Shown here one piece after another: positions 9,562 through 19,225 of a stretch of DNA of 64,000 bases. The notes beneath the pieces were generated by a model that was given only the letters and a program-made list of their open reading frames with translations, ran no database searches and was not told where the DNA came from. A program made the position numbers and the translations under genes. Source of the DNA: Alphaproteobacteria bacterium (GTDB lineage: Bacteria; Pseudomonadota; Alphaproteobacteria; Sphingomonadales; Sphingomonadaceae); the NCBI GenBank assembly GCA_005883305.1, contig VBAC01000001.1:930001-994000 (forward strand), written 5' to 3'. Each line of letters opens with the position of its first letter. The first letter of the stretch is position 1.

Positions 9562-10027
9562 TCGTCAGCACCTCATAGTCGTGCGGACCGCCGGGAAGGA
9601 CGGCCCGGCGGATCTCGCCGACCGCCGCTCCGCGCACCGCCCGGGCGAGCGGCGAATGGAAGCTGATTCGTCCGGCCGAAGCGTCGGCCTCGTCCTCCCC
9701 CACCAGAGTCACGATCCGCTCGTTGTCATCCTCGTCGGCCAGCGTAACGGTGGCGCCGAACCAGGCCCGGCTCTTGTCGGGCTGGCGCGCGGGATCGGTG
9801 ACCTTGGCGTCCTTCATCCGGCGGGCGAGGAAGTTGATCCTCCGGTCGACCTCGCGAAGGCGCTTGCGGCCATATTGATAGTCGGCATTCTCGGATCGGT
9901 CGCCGTTCGCCGCCGCCCAGGAGATCGTCTCCAGCAGCTTCGGCCGCTCCACGCCGTAGAGCGAATCATATTCCTCGCGCAGCCGGCGATAGCCGTCCGG
10001 AGTGATGTAGTTCGGCCGTTCCGCCAT
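9545..10027 (-). CDS. greB: Transcription elongation factor GreB
   Basis: 160 residues of the GreA/GreB family, which enters the RNA polymerase secondary channel and stimulates cleavage of backtracked RNA. The N-terminal coiled coil (ITPDGYRRLREEYDSL, then GDRSENADYQYGRKRLREVD) carries the acidic tip residues, and the C-terminal FKBP-like domain follows (VTLADEDDNERIVTLVGEDEAD). The YQYGKKRLREVDRR-type pattern favours GreB over GreA. The ATG shares one base with the stop of slt, so the pair is translationally coupled. Confidence 0.92.
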   Translation of the reverse strand: MAERPNYITPDGYRRLREEYDSLYGVERPKLLETISWAAANGDRSENADYQYGRKRLREVDRRINFLARRMKDAKVTDPARQPDKSRAWFGATVTLADEDDNERIVTLVGEDEADASAGRISFHSPLARAVRGAAVGEIRRAVLPGGPHDYEVLTITYPS

Positions 10028-12021
10028 CAGCCGCGGGGGCTTTGTCCAAGATAATAGGTCAGCCGGTTGCGGACGGGCGCGCTTCCGCGATTGGGGTTCA
10101 TGACATCGTAGACGACCGTGTTCTCGAGCACGCGCTGGACGTAGTTGCGAGTCTCCGAGAAGGGGATCTCCTCGATCCAGCGGACCACGTCCGCACCCGG
10201 CGAGCGCGGATCGCCGTTCGCCGCCAGCCAGCGCCGCACATTGCCGCTGCCGGCATTGTAGGCCGCCGCGACGAGCACCGCGTTGCCGCCCCATTCGTCC
10301 ATCAGCTGCGAAACGTAATGGCTGCCGAGCAGGACGTTGTAGCCGGGATCCTCGGTCAGCCGCCCGAGCTCGTAGGGGACGCCGACCCGGCCTGCCGTCT
10401 GCCGCGCCGTCCCGGGCATCAGCTGCATCAGCCCGCGGGCGCCGGCGTTTGAGACGGCGGTGCGCTCGAACGAGCTTTCCTGGCGAATGATTCCGTGGGC
10501 GAGCGCCCAGTGGCGGGCGTAAGCGGGCGGGATCGTCACTTCGGGAAAGGCGGAGCGGGCGTAGAAGGTCTCGCCGCCGGTGCGCGCCTCTCGCGCCGCC
10601 CAGACGCCGACGTCGAGCCGGCCGATCGAGCGGCCGAACTCGCCGGCGAGCGCGCGCTCGCGGTCGTCCTGCAATTGCTCGGCGAGGGCGCGGACGAACA
10701 AAGTCTGGTCGCTGCGCCGGCCGACCGAGCCGAGATAGCGGACCGCCTGGGCTAGCGGGCGGGCGGCGAAGGCCGCGCGGTCGGCGGGGTCCACGGGGAG
10801 GGGCACCGGCGGCGGAGTCACCTGCCGGCCGAGCCGCTCCAGCGCGAGCTGGCCGTAGAACTGGTCCGGGCTGGCCGCCGCCTGCTCGAGCCAAGCGCTC
10901 GCCTGGGTCGGGTTGCCGGCGGCGTTGGCCGCGCGCGCGGCCCAGTAAAAGCCCTTGGCCCGGGTCTGCGGCGAGCGCGCAGCCCGGGCGTAGAGCTCGA
11001 ACAGGCGCGCCGCGTCGGCGGGCCGGCCGAGGTGGAACATGGCCGCCATGCCGCCGAGCCAGGTCAGGCTCGTATAATCGTCGCGCTCGCCGTAGGGCTG
11101 ATCGCTGACGTCCGTTCCCGCCGGGTAGATGTCGTCGACCTTGGAAGCGATGCCGTAGACCTGCGTCCACTGGTTGTCGTTGGCCGCGCCGCGGGCCAGG
11201 GTCAGCGCCGTATCGAGATAGCGCGCCGGGCTTGCGAGCGGCCGATCGAGCCGCGCGCGCGAGGCGAGCAGGCTTCGCGCCGCCGCCGGCTGGTTGGTCG
11301 CGCGCAGCCAGACCGCCTGATCGAGCAGCAGCCCGCCGTCGCGGCGCGAGGCCGAGTCGAGCGCCGCGGCCTGGGAGGCGGCATCGGGCGCTCGGGTCTG
11401 CAGGGCGAGGCGCGCCTGAAAGAGCGGCCGCCTGACGGGGGAAGCCCAGGCCAAGGCCCTCGCCGCGCTCTGGCTGTCGCCATTGCCGAGCAGGACGTCC
11501 ATCCGCTGATCGTGGTCGCTCGCGGTGAAGCTGCTGCCGAAGGCGCCGAGCAGGCGCTGCTCGAGCTCGACCGGCATGACGCCGGAGGTCCAGGCGCGGC
11601 GCGCCGCGGCCCGCGCCTCGTCGGCCCGGCCGCCGGCCTGCAGCGCGAAGGCCATCTGGGCGTGGCCGGCCGCGGTCAGAGGCGGAAAGACGGTGAAGAA
11701 GCGAAGCGCCTCGCTCGGCGACACCGCTTCGGTCGCGGAGCGCTGCTCGGCGGCGCGGCGCATCGCGGCCTCGCCCGGCCAGCCGCGGTGCGAGAGCAGG
11801 AAGCTGGAATAGGATGAGAAGGGCAGGCTGTCCGTCTGCCGGAGCGCGCTCCAGCGCTCGATGTCGGCCGCAATCCCGCTCGAATAGCTCGGCGTGGCGG
11901 ACTGGTAGGCCTGATAGGCCTGGGTCGTGCTGGACTGCCTGGCGCCGGTCTCCACCGTCTGCGCCATCACCGCCGCCGCGGACACCCCCAGAAGGAGCAA
12001 CAGGCCCGCTCTCTTTTGCAC
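10027..12021 (-). CDS. slt: Soluble lytic murein transglycosylase
   Basis: 664 residues with a signal peptide (about 1-20, ending VMAQ). A long alpha-helical superhelix (U/L domain) follows, then a C-terminal lysozyme-like SLT domain. The catalytic glutamate lies in IIRQESSFERTAVSNAG, followed by the family signature GLMQLMPGTARQ and NVLLGSHYVSQLM. It cleaves peptidoglycan glycan strands with 1,6-anhydro ring formation in the periplasm. It is first in a slt-greB unit; dapA diverges from it across 104 bases that hold both promoters. Confidence 0.93.
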   Translation of the reverse strand: MQKRAGLLLLLGVSAAAVMAQTVETGARQSSTTQAYQAYQSATPSYSSGIAADIERWSALRQTDSLPFSSYSSFLLSHRGWPGEAAMRRAAEQRSATEAVSPSEALRFFTVFPPLTAAGHAQMAFALQAGGRADEARAAARRAWTSGVMPVELEQRLLGAFGSSFTASDHDQRMDVLLGNGDSQSAARALAWASPVRRPLFQARLALQTRAPDAASQAAALDSASRRDGGLLLDQAVWLRATNQPAAARSLLASRARLDRPLASPARYLDTALTLARGAANDNQWTQVYGIASKVDDIYPAGTDVSDQPYGERDDYTSLTWLGGMAAMFHLGRPADAARLFELYARAARSPQTRAKGFYWAARAANAAGNPTQASAWLEQAAASPDQFYGQLALERLGRQVTPPPVPLPVDPADRAAFAARPLAQAVRYLGSVGRRSDQTLFVRALAEQLQDDRERALAGEFGRSIGRLDVGVWAAREARTGGETFYARSAFPEVTIPPAYARHWALAHGIIRQESSFERTAVSNAGARGLMQLMPGTARQTAGRVGVPYELGRLTEDPGYNVLLGSHYVSQLMDEWGGNAVLVAAAYNAGSGNVRRWLAANGDPRSPGADVVRWIEEIPFSETRNYVQRVLENTVVYDVMNPNRGSAPVRNRLTYYLGQSPRG

Positions 12022-12125
12022 GCTGGACAGAATAAGCCCCCCCTCCTTATCAGCACCTGAACGTCCCCGCGACGTCCGCCCGCCTTATCTAAGGCAGCGC
12101 CCGCGCCGGGGAGAAGGAGCTAAGC

Positions 12126-13001
12126 ATGTTCAGGGGCTCGATTCCGGCTCTAGTGACTCTCTTTCGCGACGAAGCGTTGGACGAGGCGGCCTATCGCGGC
12201 TTCTGCGAGTGGCAAATCGCCGAAGGAAGTCATGCGCTTGTGCCCTGCGGCACGACCGGCGAATCGGCGACCCTAAGCCCGGCCGAGCATCGCCGGGCGA
12301 TCGAGATCGCCGTCGAGGCGGGCGCGGGCAGGGTGAAGATCCTCGCCGGCTGCGGCTCCAACGACACCGCCCACGCCATCGCCCTGAGCCGCGCGGCAAA
12401 GGACGCGGGGGCCGACGCCGTCCTCCACGTGCCACCCTATTACAACCGACCCAACCAGGACGGCATTTACGCCCATTTCGCGGCGATCGCCGAGGCGGTC
12501 GACTTGCCCATCATGCTCTACAACGTGCCGGCGCGCACGGTCACCGACATCGCCGTCGAGACGATGGGGCGCCTCGCGCAGATCCCGAACGTGATCGGCG
12601 TCAAGGACGCGACCGGAAACCTCGCCCGGGTCTCCGCCCAGCGTGCCGCCTGCGGCGCGGACTTCGTCCAGATCTCCGGCAATGACGACATGGCGCTCGG
12701 CTTCAACGCGATGGGCGGCGTCGGCTGCATCTCGGTCACCGCCAACGTCGCGCCGCGTCTGTGCGCCGACTTCCAGAATGCCATGCTTTCAGGCGATTGG
12801 GGGGCGGCCCTCACACTTCAGGACAAGCTCTACCCCCTCCACGCCGCCCTCTTCACCGACGCCTCGCCCGGCCCTGCCAAATATGCGCTGGGCCGGGTGC
12901 GGCCCGAATTCGCCTCACCGCTTCGCCTGCCGATGACCCCGCCGAGCGACGCCAGCAAGCGCGCAGTGGACGCGGCGCTCGATCATGCGGGTTTGATCTG
13001 A
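12126..13001 (+). CDS. dapA: 4-hydroxy-tetrahydrodipicolinate synthase
   Basis: 291 residues, the first committed step of lysine and meso-diaminopimelate synthesis: pyruvate plus aspartate semialdehyde. It is a TIM barrel with the GTTGES substrate loop (PCGTTGESATL), the tyrosine in LYNVPART, and the Schiff-base lysine in GVKDATGN. GAAGGAGCTAAGC gives a Shine-Dalgarno 8 bases before the ATG. It stands between divergent slt and smpB, with a family B repeat after its stop. Confidence 0.96.
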   Translation: MFRGSIPALVTLFRDEALDEAAYRGFCEWQIAEGSHALVPCGTTGESATLSPAEHRRAIEIAVEAGAGRVKILAGCGSNDTAHAIALSRAAKDAGADAVLHVPPYYNRPNQDGIYAHFAAIAEAVDLPIMLYNVPARTVTDIAVETMGRLAQIPNVIGVKDATGNLARVSAQRAACGADFVQISGNDDMALGFNAMGGVGCISVTANVAPRLCADFQNAMLSGDWGAALTLQDKLYPLHAALFTDASPGPAKYALGRVRPEFASPLRLPMTPPSDASKRAVDAALDHAGLI

Positions 13002-13010
13002 TTCCTCAAC

Positions 13011-13099
13011 CCGCTCGTCCTGAGCCTGTCGAAGGACGTTCCTTCTTCTGCATCGTTCAAAAAGAAAGAGAGGGGCTTCGACAAGCTCAGCCCGAACGG
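13011..13099. repeat. Paired inverted repeat, family B
   Basis: CGCTCGTCCTGAGCCTGTCG on the left faces CGACAAGCTCAGCCCGAACGG on the right, with a short A-rich spacer. It lies between dapA and smpB and is the same family as 4240-4341 and 38829-38984, in the TGAGCCTGTCGAA variant. Confidence 0.75.
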
Positions 13100-13115
13100 A
13101 TAGAGCGCTCGCACC

Positions 13116-13598
13116 ATGCCCCGCCCCAAGCCCGAGGAATTCGACAAGAAGAAAGTGGTCGCCGAGAACCGGCGGGCGCGGTTCGATTATGCGATCGAGG
13201 ACAAATATGAGGCGGGGATCGCGCTGACCGGGACCGAGGTGAAGTCGCTTCGCTTCGGCGAGGGATCGATCGCCGAGAGCTACGCCGAGGTGAAGGAGGA
13301 GGAGGTCTGGCTGGTCAACGCCAACATCCCCGAGTTCAGCCACGGCAACCGCCACAATCACGAGCCGAAGCGTCCGCGCAAGCTGCTGCTCAACCACCGT
13401 CAGATCGCCAAGCTCCACGGCGCGGTGGCCCGGCAGGGGATGACGCTCGTCCCGCTTTCCATCTACTTCAACAGCCGCGGCAGGGCGAAGGTCGAGCTGG
13501 CGCTGGCCAAGGGCCGCAAGAGCCACGATAAGCGGGAATATGAGAAGGAAAAGGACTGGAAGCGGGAGCAGGGCCGGCTGATGAGGCAGCATGGCTGA
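13116..13598 (+). CDS. smpB: SsrA-binding protein SmpB
   Basis: 160 residues; the partner of tmRNA in ribosome rescue (trans-translation). The conserved start [22 protein letters not shown], the GTEVKSLR turn, and the basic C-terminal tail [20 protein letters not shown] are present, the last inserting into the mRNA channel. The next gene starts 8 bases before its stop, so the two are co-translated. The tmRNA gene itself is not in this window. Confidence 0.97.
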   Translation: MPRPKPEEFDKKKVVAENRRARFDYAIEDKYEAGIALTGTEVKSLRFGEGSIAESYAEVKEEEVWLVNANIPEFSHGNRHNHEPKRPRKLLLNHRQIAKLHGAVARQGMTLVPLSIYFNSRGRAKVELALAKGRKSHDKREYEKEKDWKREQGRLMRQHG

Positions 13599-14163
13599 TT
13601 CCCCGGGCAAGTCCTGGCTCGACCGCTGGGTCGCAAACAACATGCCGAGCCGCGAGCAGATGGCCGAGAGCCGCTGGATCAGGCTGTTCGGCCTGCGCAT
13701 GCTCAACAGCGAATATTGGCGCTTCACCCGCCGCTCGGTGCCGCGCGGGGTGGCGATGGGGCTGTTCGTCGGAATCTTCTTCCTGATCCCGGGGGTGCAG
13801 ATCGTCGGCGCGATCCTGTTCTGTCTACCCGTGCGTGGAAACATCCCGATCGCCGCGGGCATGACCTTCCTCACCAACCCGCTGACCACGCCGTTCCTGA
13901 TCATCGCCTCGATCCCGGTCGGCAATCTGTTCGGCTTCCACGCCGACGCGGCGGCGGTCAGTGGTATGTACGACCGCTCGGCGCCGATCGGCGAGTGGCT
14001 CGCCTGGCTGGCGTCGGACGCGGCCCCGGCTTTGGTCAGCGGCCTGTTCATCATCGCCGTGGCGAGCGCCGCGGCAGGTTATATCGTCGCGATCCTGTTC
14101 TGGCGCTGGTGGACGGCGCGCAAATGGCGCCGCCGCGCCGCCCGGCTCGCCCGCGCCGATTGA
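13591..14163 (+). CDS. DUF2062 membrane protein
   Basis: 190 residues, no known function. The sequence after residue 40 carries the DUF2062 pattern: a basic [13 protein letters not shown] stretch, a hydrophobic hairpin [20 protein letters not shown], then [19 protein letters not shown] and another membrane segment. A final segment at about 150-172 is followed by a highly basic tail. It overlaps smpB by 8 bases, so it is expressed with the ribosome-rescue factor; whether that is functional linkage is unknown. Confidence 0.8.
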   Translation: MADSPGKSWLDRWVANNMPSREQMAESRWIRLFGLRMLNSEYWRFTRRSVPRGVAMGLFVGIFFLIPGVQIVGAILFCLPVRGNIPIAAGMTFLTNPLTTPFLIIASIPVGNLFGFHADAAAVSGMYDRSAPIGEWLAWLASDAAPALVSGLFIIAVASAAAGYIVAILFWRWWTARKWRRRAARLARAD

Positions 14164-14219
14164 TCGCTCCTTCGACGCTGCTATACCGCGGCCACACACC
14201 TCAAGCTGTCGGGAAAACC

Positions 14220-16271
14220 ATGCGCAAGCTCATCATCGCCCTCGCCGCCACCACCGCAATCGCAACCGCCGCCGTCGCGGCTTATGGCGCCGCCCAGCCG
14301 CACGCGGGCCATGCCGCCGCGCCCGCCGCCCGGCCGGAGCTCGGCACGTTCGGGTTCGACGCCACCGGCATGGACCGCAACGTCGCGCCCGGGCAGAGCT
14401 TCTACAATTACGCCAACGGCACCTGGGACAGGACCACGGAAATCCCCGCCGACCAGGCCAATTACGGCATGTTCACGCGGCTCGCCGACCTTTCCGAGGC
14501 CCGCACCCGCACGATCCTTGAGGAAGCCGCGCAAACGCCCGGCAGCCGGATGGGCGATCTCTACGCGGCGTTCATGGACGAGGCGGCGATCGAGCGCGCG
14601 GGGATCGCCCCGATCCAGCCGGTGCTGGCCCGGATCAAGGGCATTTCCGACCGCGGCCAGTGGGCGGCCGAGCTCGGCCGGATCGCCCATTACGGCATTC
14701 GCGGGCCGATCGGCGGATTCATCCGCAGCGATGAGCGCCACCCGGACGTGATGATCGTCCATCTGGGGCAAGGCGGCCTCGGCCTTCCCGACCGCGATTA
14801 TTATCTGAGTCAGGACGCGGGCCTCGCCGCCAAGCGCGCCGCCTACCAGGCTTATCTCACGCAACTCCTCACGCTCGCCGGCGAGCCCAATGCCGAGGCG
14901 CGCGCCGCGGCGGTCGTCGGCTTCGAGCGCAGCCTCGCCGAGGTCCAGTGGACCCGCATCCAGAATCGCGACGAGAACGCCACCTACAATCGCTGGGCGA
15001 CGGCCGATTTCGCCCGCAACGCGCCGGGCCTCGATTGGGGCGCCTATTTCCGAGAGGCGGGTTTCGCCGGGCAGGAGACGTTGCTCGTCGCCCAGCCGAA
15101 CACCTTCACCGCTTCGGCGCGGATCGTCGGCGAGGCGCCGCAGGCGGTGCTCAACGACTATCTGCTGCTGCGCGTGCTCGACCGGATGTCGCCCTATCTT
15201 TCGAGCAATTTCGTCGACGCCAATTTCGCCTTCCGCGGAACCACTTTGAACGGCACGCCGCAGATCCAGGACCGCTGGAAACGCGGCGTGGCCCTGGTCA
15301 CCGGAGCGCTTCCGGACGACGTCAGCCAGGTCTACGTCCAGCGCTACTTCCCGCCCGAGGCGAAGCGCGCCGCGGACGCGCTGGTCCACAACATCATCGA
15401 GGCGATGGACCGGCGGCTCCAGACTTTGGCCTGGATGGCGCCGGCCACGCGCGAGCGCGCCAGGGCCAAGCTCAGGGCCTTCACGCCGAAGATCGGCTAT
15501 CCCGATTTCTGGCACGATTATTCGAGCATCCGGGTCAGCCGCACCAACCTGGTCCAGAGCCTGATGAACGCGTCCGAATGGGATTATGCGTTCGAGCTCT
15601 CCCGCCTCGGCCGCCCGGTCGACCGGCGCGAGTGGGGAATGACCCCGATGACGGTCAACGCCTATGCCAACCCGGTGTGGAACGAGATCGTCTTTCCCGC
15701 CGCGATCCTCCAGCCGCCCTTCTTCGATCCGCACGCCGATCCGGCGGTCAATTACGGCGGCATCGGAGCGGTGATCGGCCACGAGCTCAGCCACCATTTC
15801 GACGACCAGGGCAGCCAGTATGACGAGCATGGCGCGCTCACCGAATGGTGGACCCCGCAGGACCGCGAGCGGTTCAACGCGCTGACCGCGCGGCTCACGG
15901 CCCAGTATGACGCCTATGAGCCGCTGCCGGGCCACCATGTCCAGGGCGCGCTCACGCTCGGCGAGAATATCGCCGATCTTGCCGGCCTCACCGTCGCCTA
16001 CGACGCCTATCACCATTCCCTCGGCGGCCGGCCCGCGCCGGTGATCGACGGGATGACCGGCGACCAGCGCTTCTACCTCGGCTGGGCGCAGGTCTGGAGG
16101 CGCAAATATCGCGAGGCGAACCTGCTCCAGCGCCTCCTGACCGATCCGCATTCGCCCTCCGAGCAACGCGTTGCGGTCGTCCGCAACCTCGATCCCTGGT
16201 ACGGAGCGTTCAACCCGGCGCCGGGAAGCCCGCTCTACCTCGCGCCCGAGCAGCGCATCCGCATCTGGTAG
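14220..16271 (+). CDS. M13 family zinc metallopeptidase (neprilysin/PepO-like)
   Basis: 683 residues with a signal peptide (MRKLIIALAATTAIATAAVA). The mature protein has the M13 N-terminal domain (NVAPGQSFYNYANGTWDR) and the C-terminal catalytic domain: HELSH at 521-525 and ENIADLAG from Glu582, supplying the third zinc ligand. NAYANPVWNEIVFPAAILQPPFF is typical of the family. It would cut small peptides in the periplasm. The start was placed at the ATG preceding the signal peptide; upstream in-frame codons overlap the DUF2062 gene. cckA begins 2 bases after the stop. Confidence 0.92.
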   Translation: MRKLIIALAATTAIATAAVAAYGAAQPHAGHAAAPAARPELGTFGFDATGMDRNVAPGQSFYNYANGTWDRTTEIPADQANYGMFTRLADLSEARTRTILEEAAQTPGSRMGDLYAAFMDEAAIERAGIAPIQPVLARIKGISDRGQWAAELGRIAHYGIRGPIGGFIRSDERHPDVMIVHLGQGGLGLPDRDYYLSQDAGLAAKRAAYQAYLTQLLTLAGEPNAEARAAAVVGFERSLAEVQWTRIQNRDENATYNRWATADFARNAPGLDWGAYFREAGFAGQETLLVAQPNTFTASARIVGEAPQAVLNDYLLLRVLDRMSPYLSSNFVDANFAFRGTTLNGTPQIQDRWKRGVALVTGALPDDVSQVYVQRYFPPEAKRAADALVHNIIEAMDRRLQTLAWMAPATRERARAKLRAFTPKIGYPDFWHDYSSIRVSRTNLVQSLMNASEWDYAFELSRLGRPVDRREWGMTPMTVNAYANPVWNEIVFPAAILQPPFFDPHADPAVNYGGIGAVIGHELSHHFDDQGSQYDEHGALTEWWTPQDRERFNALTARLTAQYDAYEPLPGHHVQGALTLGENIADLAGLTVAYDAYHHSLGGRPAPVIDGMTGDQRFYLGWAQVWRRKYREANLLQRLLTDPHSPSEQRVAVVRNLDPWYGAFNPAPGSPLYLAPEQRIRIW

Positions 16272-16273
16272 GG

Positions 16274-18649
16274 ATGGCGAGCGCGGCCTCTTTCCCCGAA
16301 GGCGGCCGCGCGGCACGCCGGATCGATGGCGCTGCGATCCTGTTCGCTCTGGCCGCGCTCGGCTCGGCGGCCTTGCTGCTGTGGGCGGTCAGGAGCCCGG
16401 TTTTCGCCGGCGCCTTCCTCGCCGGTCTGATCGGGGCGGGCGGCCTGTTGCTGCTGCTTCGTCCGCAGGCAGCGGCGGCGGCCGATACGGAGCGCGATTC
16501 GGCGCCGGACATCGGGCTGCTGCGCGACGCGCTCGACGGCGCGGGAGGCGCCGCCGCCCTGACAGATCCCGAGGGCAATCTGGTCTGCGCCAACCAAGTC
16601 TGGAGCGAGTGGTTCGGCTCGGCGAGCCTGCCCAAGGCGCTCGCCCGAGCCGCTCCGACGGCGCGGCGGGACGGCGCTGCGGCGATCACCCCGATCGCCA
16701 TCGACGGCCGCGCTTATGAAGGCGAGGTCAGGCTCGCCGGCTCGGGCGAGGACCGGCTGCTCTGGCGCCTCGGGCGCGCCGAGCAGGACGATCTGGCGCA
16801 GATCGCGGGGCGGATGATCGGCGGCGAGGTCGGCCGGCGGATGGGCGAGGCCGGCCTCATGGTCGCGGTGGTCGACTCGGCGGGAACGATCCGCGCCGCC
16901 AACGGCGCCTTTGCCGTCCGCGCCGCGCGTCCGGGAGAGGACGGCGAGATCGCCGGCTCGGCGTTCGTCGACCATCTGGCGGCGTCCGCCGGCGGCCAGT
17001 TCCACTTCGCCGCGGAAGGCCAGGCGGCGACTCCGCTACGGATCGTCCAGGTGCCGGGCGGGGAGGAGGAGGCGTCGTTGTCCTTCTTCCTGCTGCTCGA
17101 CGACATTCCGGGCCCTCGCGGCGACGACGAGAACGCGCACGTTCACGCCTTGCTTGACAGTCTGCCGCTCGGCCTCGCTTTGGCCGACACGGACGGCCGC
17201 TTTCTGTTCCTCAACAAGGTGTTCCGAAAGTCGGTCGGCCTCGGCGCGAGCGAGCGGCCGTCCTGGCCCGGCGACCTCGTCGTCGAGGACGACAAGGCGG
17301 CGGTTTCGGACGCGGTCCACCGCTTCGGCCGCGGCCGGGCGATGTCGGGCGACCTCGCCGTGCGGCTCAAGAGCAATCCGGAGGAGCCGGTGGCGCTGAC
17401 CGTCGCCGGGGCGCGCGGGCTCGGCAACGCCGCGGTGCTGCTCAGCCTCAAGGACAATAGCGAGGAGGCGCGGCTCAAGCGCGAGATCGCCCAGGCGACC
17501 AAGATGCAGGCGGTCGGCCAGCTCGCCGGCGGAGTCGCTCACGATTTCAACAACATCCTGACGGCGATCCTCGGCACCTGCGACCTGATGATGATGCGCC
17601 ACACGCCGGGCGATTCGGATTATGACGACATCCAGCAGATCCGCTCCAATTCGAACCGCGCCGCAAACCTGACCCGTCAGTTGCTTGCCTTCTCGCGCCA
17701 GCAGACGCTGAGGCCCCAGGTTCTCCAGCTCCCCGACGTGGTCGCCGAGGTCTCGCACCTGCTCGACCGGCTGCTCGGCGAGCAGGTGAAGCTCGAAGTG
17801 ACCCACGGCCGCGGGCTCGGCGCGGTTCGGGCCGATCCCGGGCAGATGGAGCAGGTGATCGTCAACCTCGCGGTCAACGCCCGCGACGCGATGCTCGCCA
17901 AGGACCCGGCGGGCGGGGGCAGGCTGACCCTTCAGACCTTCGCCGTCTCCGCCGACGACGTTCGGCGGATGGGCAGCGACGTGCTTCCGATCGGCGACTA
18001 TACGGCGATGAAGGTCACCGACACCGGCACCGGCATTCCGCAGCATCTGCTGAGCAAGGTGTTCGAGCCCTTCTTCACCACCAAGGAGGTGGGGAAGGGG
18101 ACCGGGCTCGGCCTCTCCACCGTCTACGGCATCGTCAAGCAGTCCGGCGGCTTCATCTTCGCCGAATCGCAGATGCGCAAGGGAACCAGCTTCACCATCT
18201 ACCTTCCGGTCCATCGCACCCGGCCGAGCGAGGCGCCGGCCAGGGCGACCCGCAAGGTCAAGGAGAAGGCAAGCGAGCTATGGGGGACGGGGACCGTCCT
18301 GCTCGTCGAGGACGAGGCGATGGTCCGAACCGTCGCCGAGCGTGCGCTGACCCGCCAGGGCTACACCGTGCTCGTCGCCGAGAATGGCGAGGAGGCGCTC
18401 GAAATCCTCGGCCGCGAGGGCAAGATCGACCTGATGATCTCGGACGTCGTCATGCCGACGATGGACGGGCCGACCACAGTTCGGGCGGCACGCGCCACCC
18501 ATCCCAACCTGCCGATCCTGTTCATCTCCGGCTATGCCGAGGAGCAGCTGCGCAAGTCCATCGACATCCCCAACGTCTCCTTCCTCGCCAAGCCCTTTTC
18601 CGTCCAGCAACTCGCCGAGACGGTGCGCGACGTCCTCGCGCCTCAATAA
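16274..18649 (+). CDS. cckA: Hybrid sensor histidine kinase, CckA type
   Basis: 791 residues. Two transmembrane helices (about 18-37 and 43-62) are followed by PAS-like sensor domains (about 80-390). A HisKA domain has the phospho-histidine His423 in GGVAHDFNNIL. The HATPase domain has VNLAVNARDAM, DTGTGIP and GTGLGLSTVYG, and a C-terminal receiver has Asp724 in MISDVVMPTMDG. This is the CckA layout; in alphaproteobacteria CckA phosphorylates ChpT, which feeds CtrA and CpdR and controls cell-cycle or motility genes. ctrA and chpT are not here. It starts 2 bases after the M13 peptidase gene, so transcription may be shared. Confidence 0.88.
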   Translation: MASAASFPEGGRAARRIDGAAILFALAALGSAALLLWAVRSPVFAGAFLAGLIGAGGLLLLLRPQAAAAADTERDSAPDIGLLRDALDGAGGAAALTDPEGNLVCANQVWSEWFGSASLPKALARAAPTARRDGAAAITPIAIDGRAYEGEVRLAGSGEDRLLWRLGRAEQDDLAQIAGRMIGGEVGRRMGEAGLMVAVVDSAGTIRAANGAFAVRAARPGEDGEIAGSAFVDHLAASAGGQFHFAAEGQAATPLRIVQVPGGEEEASLSFFLLLDDIPGPRGDDENAHVHALLDSLPLGLALADTDGRFLFLNKVFRKSVGLGASERPSWPGDLVVEDDKAAVSDAVHRFGRGRAMSGDLAVRLKSNPEEPVALTVAGARGLGNAAVLLSLKDNSEEARLKREIAQATKMQAVGQLAGGVAHDFNNILTAILGTCDLMMMRHTPGDSDYDDIQQIRSNSNRAANLTRQLLAFSRQQTLRPQVLQLPDVVAEVSHLLDRLLGEQVKLEVTHGRGLGAVRADPGQMEQVIVNLAVNARDAMLAKDPAGGGRLTLQTFAVSADDVRRMGSDVLPIGDYTAMKVTDTGTGIPQHLLSKVFEPFFTTKEVGKGTGLGLSTVYGIVKQSGGFIFAESQMRKGTSFTIYLPVHRTRPSEAPARATRKVKEKASELWGTGTVLLVEDEAMVRTVAERALTRQGYTVLVAENGEEALEILGREGKIDLMISDVVMPTMDGPTTVRAARATHPNLPILFISGYAEEQLRKSIDIPNVSFLAKPFSVQQLAETVRDVLAPQ

Positions 18650-18687
18650 GTCTTTTCCTTTGCGTAACAGACGCTAAGGCAGTCGCG

Positions 18688-19047
18688 ATGCCGGGGACCA
18701 TGAGATCCATCCTGATCGTCGAGGACGAGCCGCTGATCGCGATGATGCTCGAGGATTTCCTTGCCGAGCTCGGCCACACTGTGGTGGCCTGCTGCGAGAC
18801 GGTCGCGGCGGCTATGGGCCATGTCGAGAGCGGCGGCTTCGAGGTCGCGATCCTCGATGTCAGCCTCGCCGACGGCAAGGTGTGGCCGGTCGCCGACCGC
18901 CTCGCCGCCGCGGGCACGCCCTTCATTTTCGCCACCGGCGGCCACGTCGATCCGCCGCCGCCCGAACATGCCGGCGCTCCGGTGCTCGCCAAGCCCTATA
19001 CGATCGACGCGATCGAGCCGGCGCTGGACCAGGCCTGCGGCGATTAG
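18688..19047 (+). CDS. Single-domain response regulator
   Basis: 119 residues, one receiver domain and no output domain. Acidic pocket residues lie in LIVEDEP, the phospho-acceptor Asp57 in AILDVSLADG, and the conserved lysine in VLAKPYTID. It follows cckA by 38 bases in the same direction, so it may be a phosphate sink or relay for that kinase, but such proteins are common in sphingomonads and the partner is unproved. Start: ATG with AAGG 9 bases upstream; a second ATG 12 bases later is possible. Confidence 0.85.
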   Translation: MPGTMRSILIVEDEPLIAMMLEDFLAELGHTVVACCETVAAAMGHVESGGFEVAILDVSLADGKVWPVADRLAAAGTPFIFATGGHVDPPPPEHAGAPVLAKPYTIDAIEPALDQACGD

Positions 19048-19063
19048 GCTGTTTCGGTGGGCC

Positions 19064-19167
19064 TAACCCTCCCCCTGAGGGGGAGGGCGGGGTGGGCGTT
19101 TACGGAGCTCGCGGCCCGTCGCCGACGCCCGAACCCCTCACCCCAACCCTCTCCCCATGGGAGAGGA
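19064..19167. repeat. Paired-hairpin repeat, family A
   Basis: A C-rich/G-rich hairpin (CCCTCCCCCTGAGGGGGAGGG) followed by GGGTGGGCGTTTACGGAG, a spacer, and the inverted arm CCCCTCACCCCAACCCTCTC with its own hairpin. Similar copies lie at 25713-25815 and 34249-34355. It lies between two convergent genes and may terminate transcription in both directions. Confidence 0.75.
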
Positions 19168-19225
19168 AGTTTCTAGTACCCCGCCGAATTTCAATGCAGC
19201 CAAAGGGCCATTCGCCCGCCGCGGT

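Noticed and set aside
9545-11170. A longer greB reading that extends back into slt
   Set aside because: The upstream part is out of frame with the lytic transglycosylase and is Arg/Gly/Pro noise; the conserved GreB start is at 10027.
14181-16316. A 711-codon minus-strand frame opposite the M13 peptidase gene
   Set aside because: Same cause; no recognisable motif, and the plus-strand gene has its zinc motif and signal peptide.
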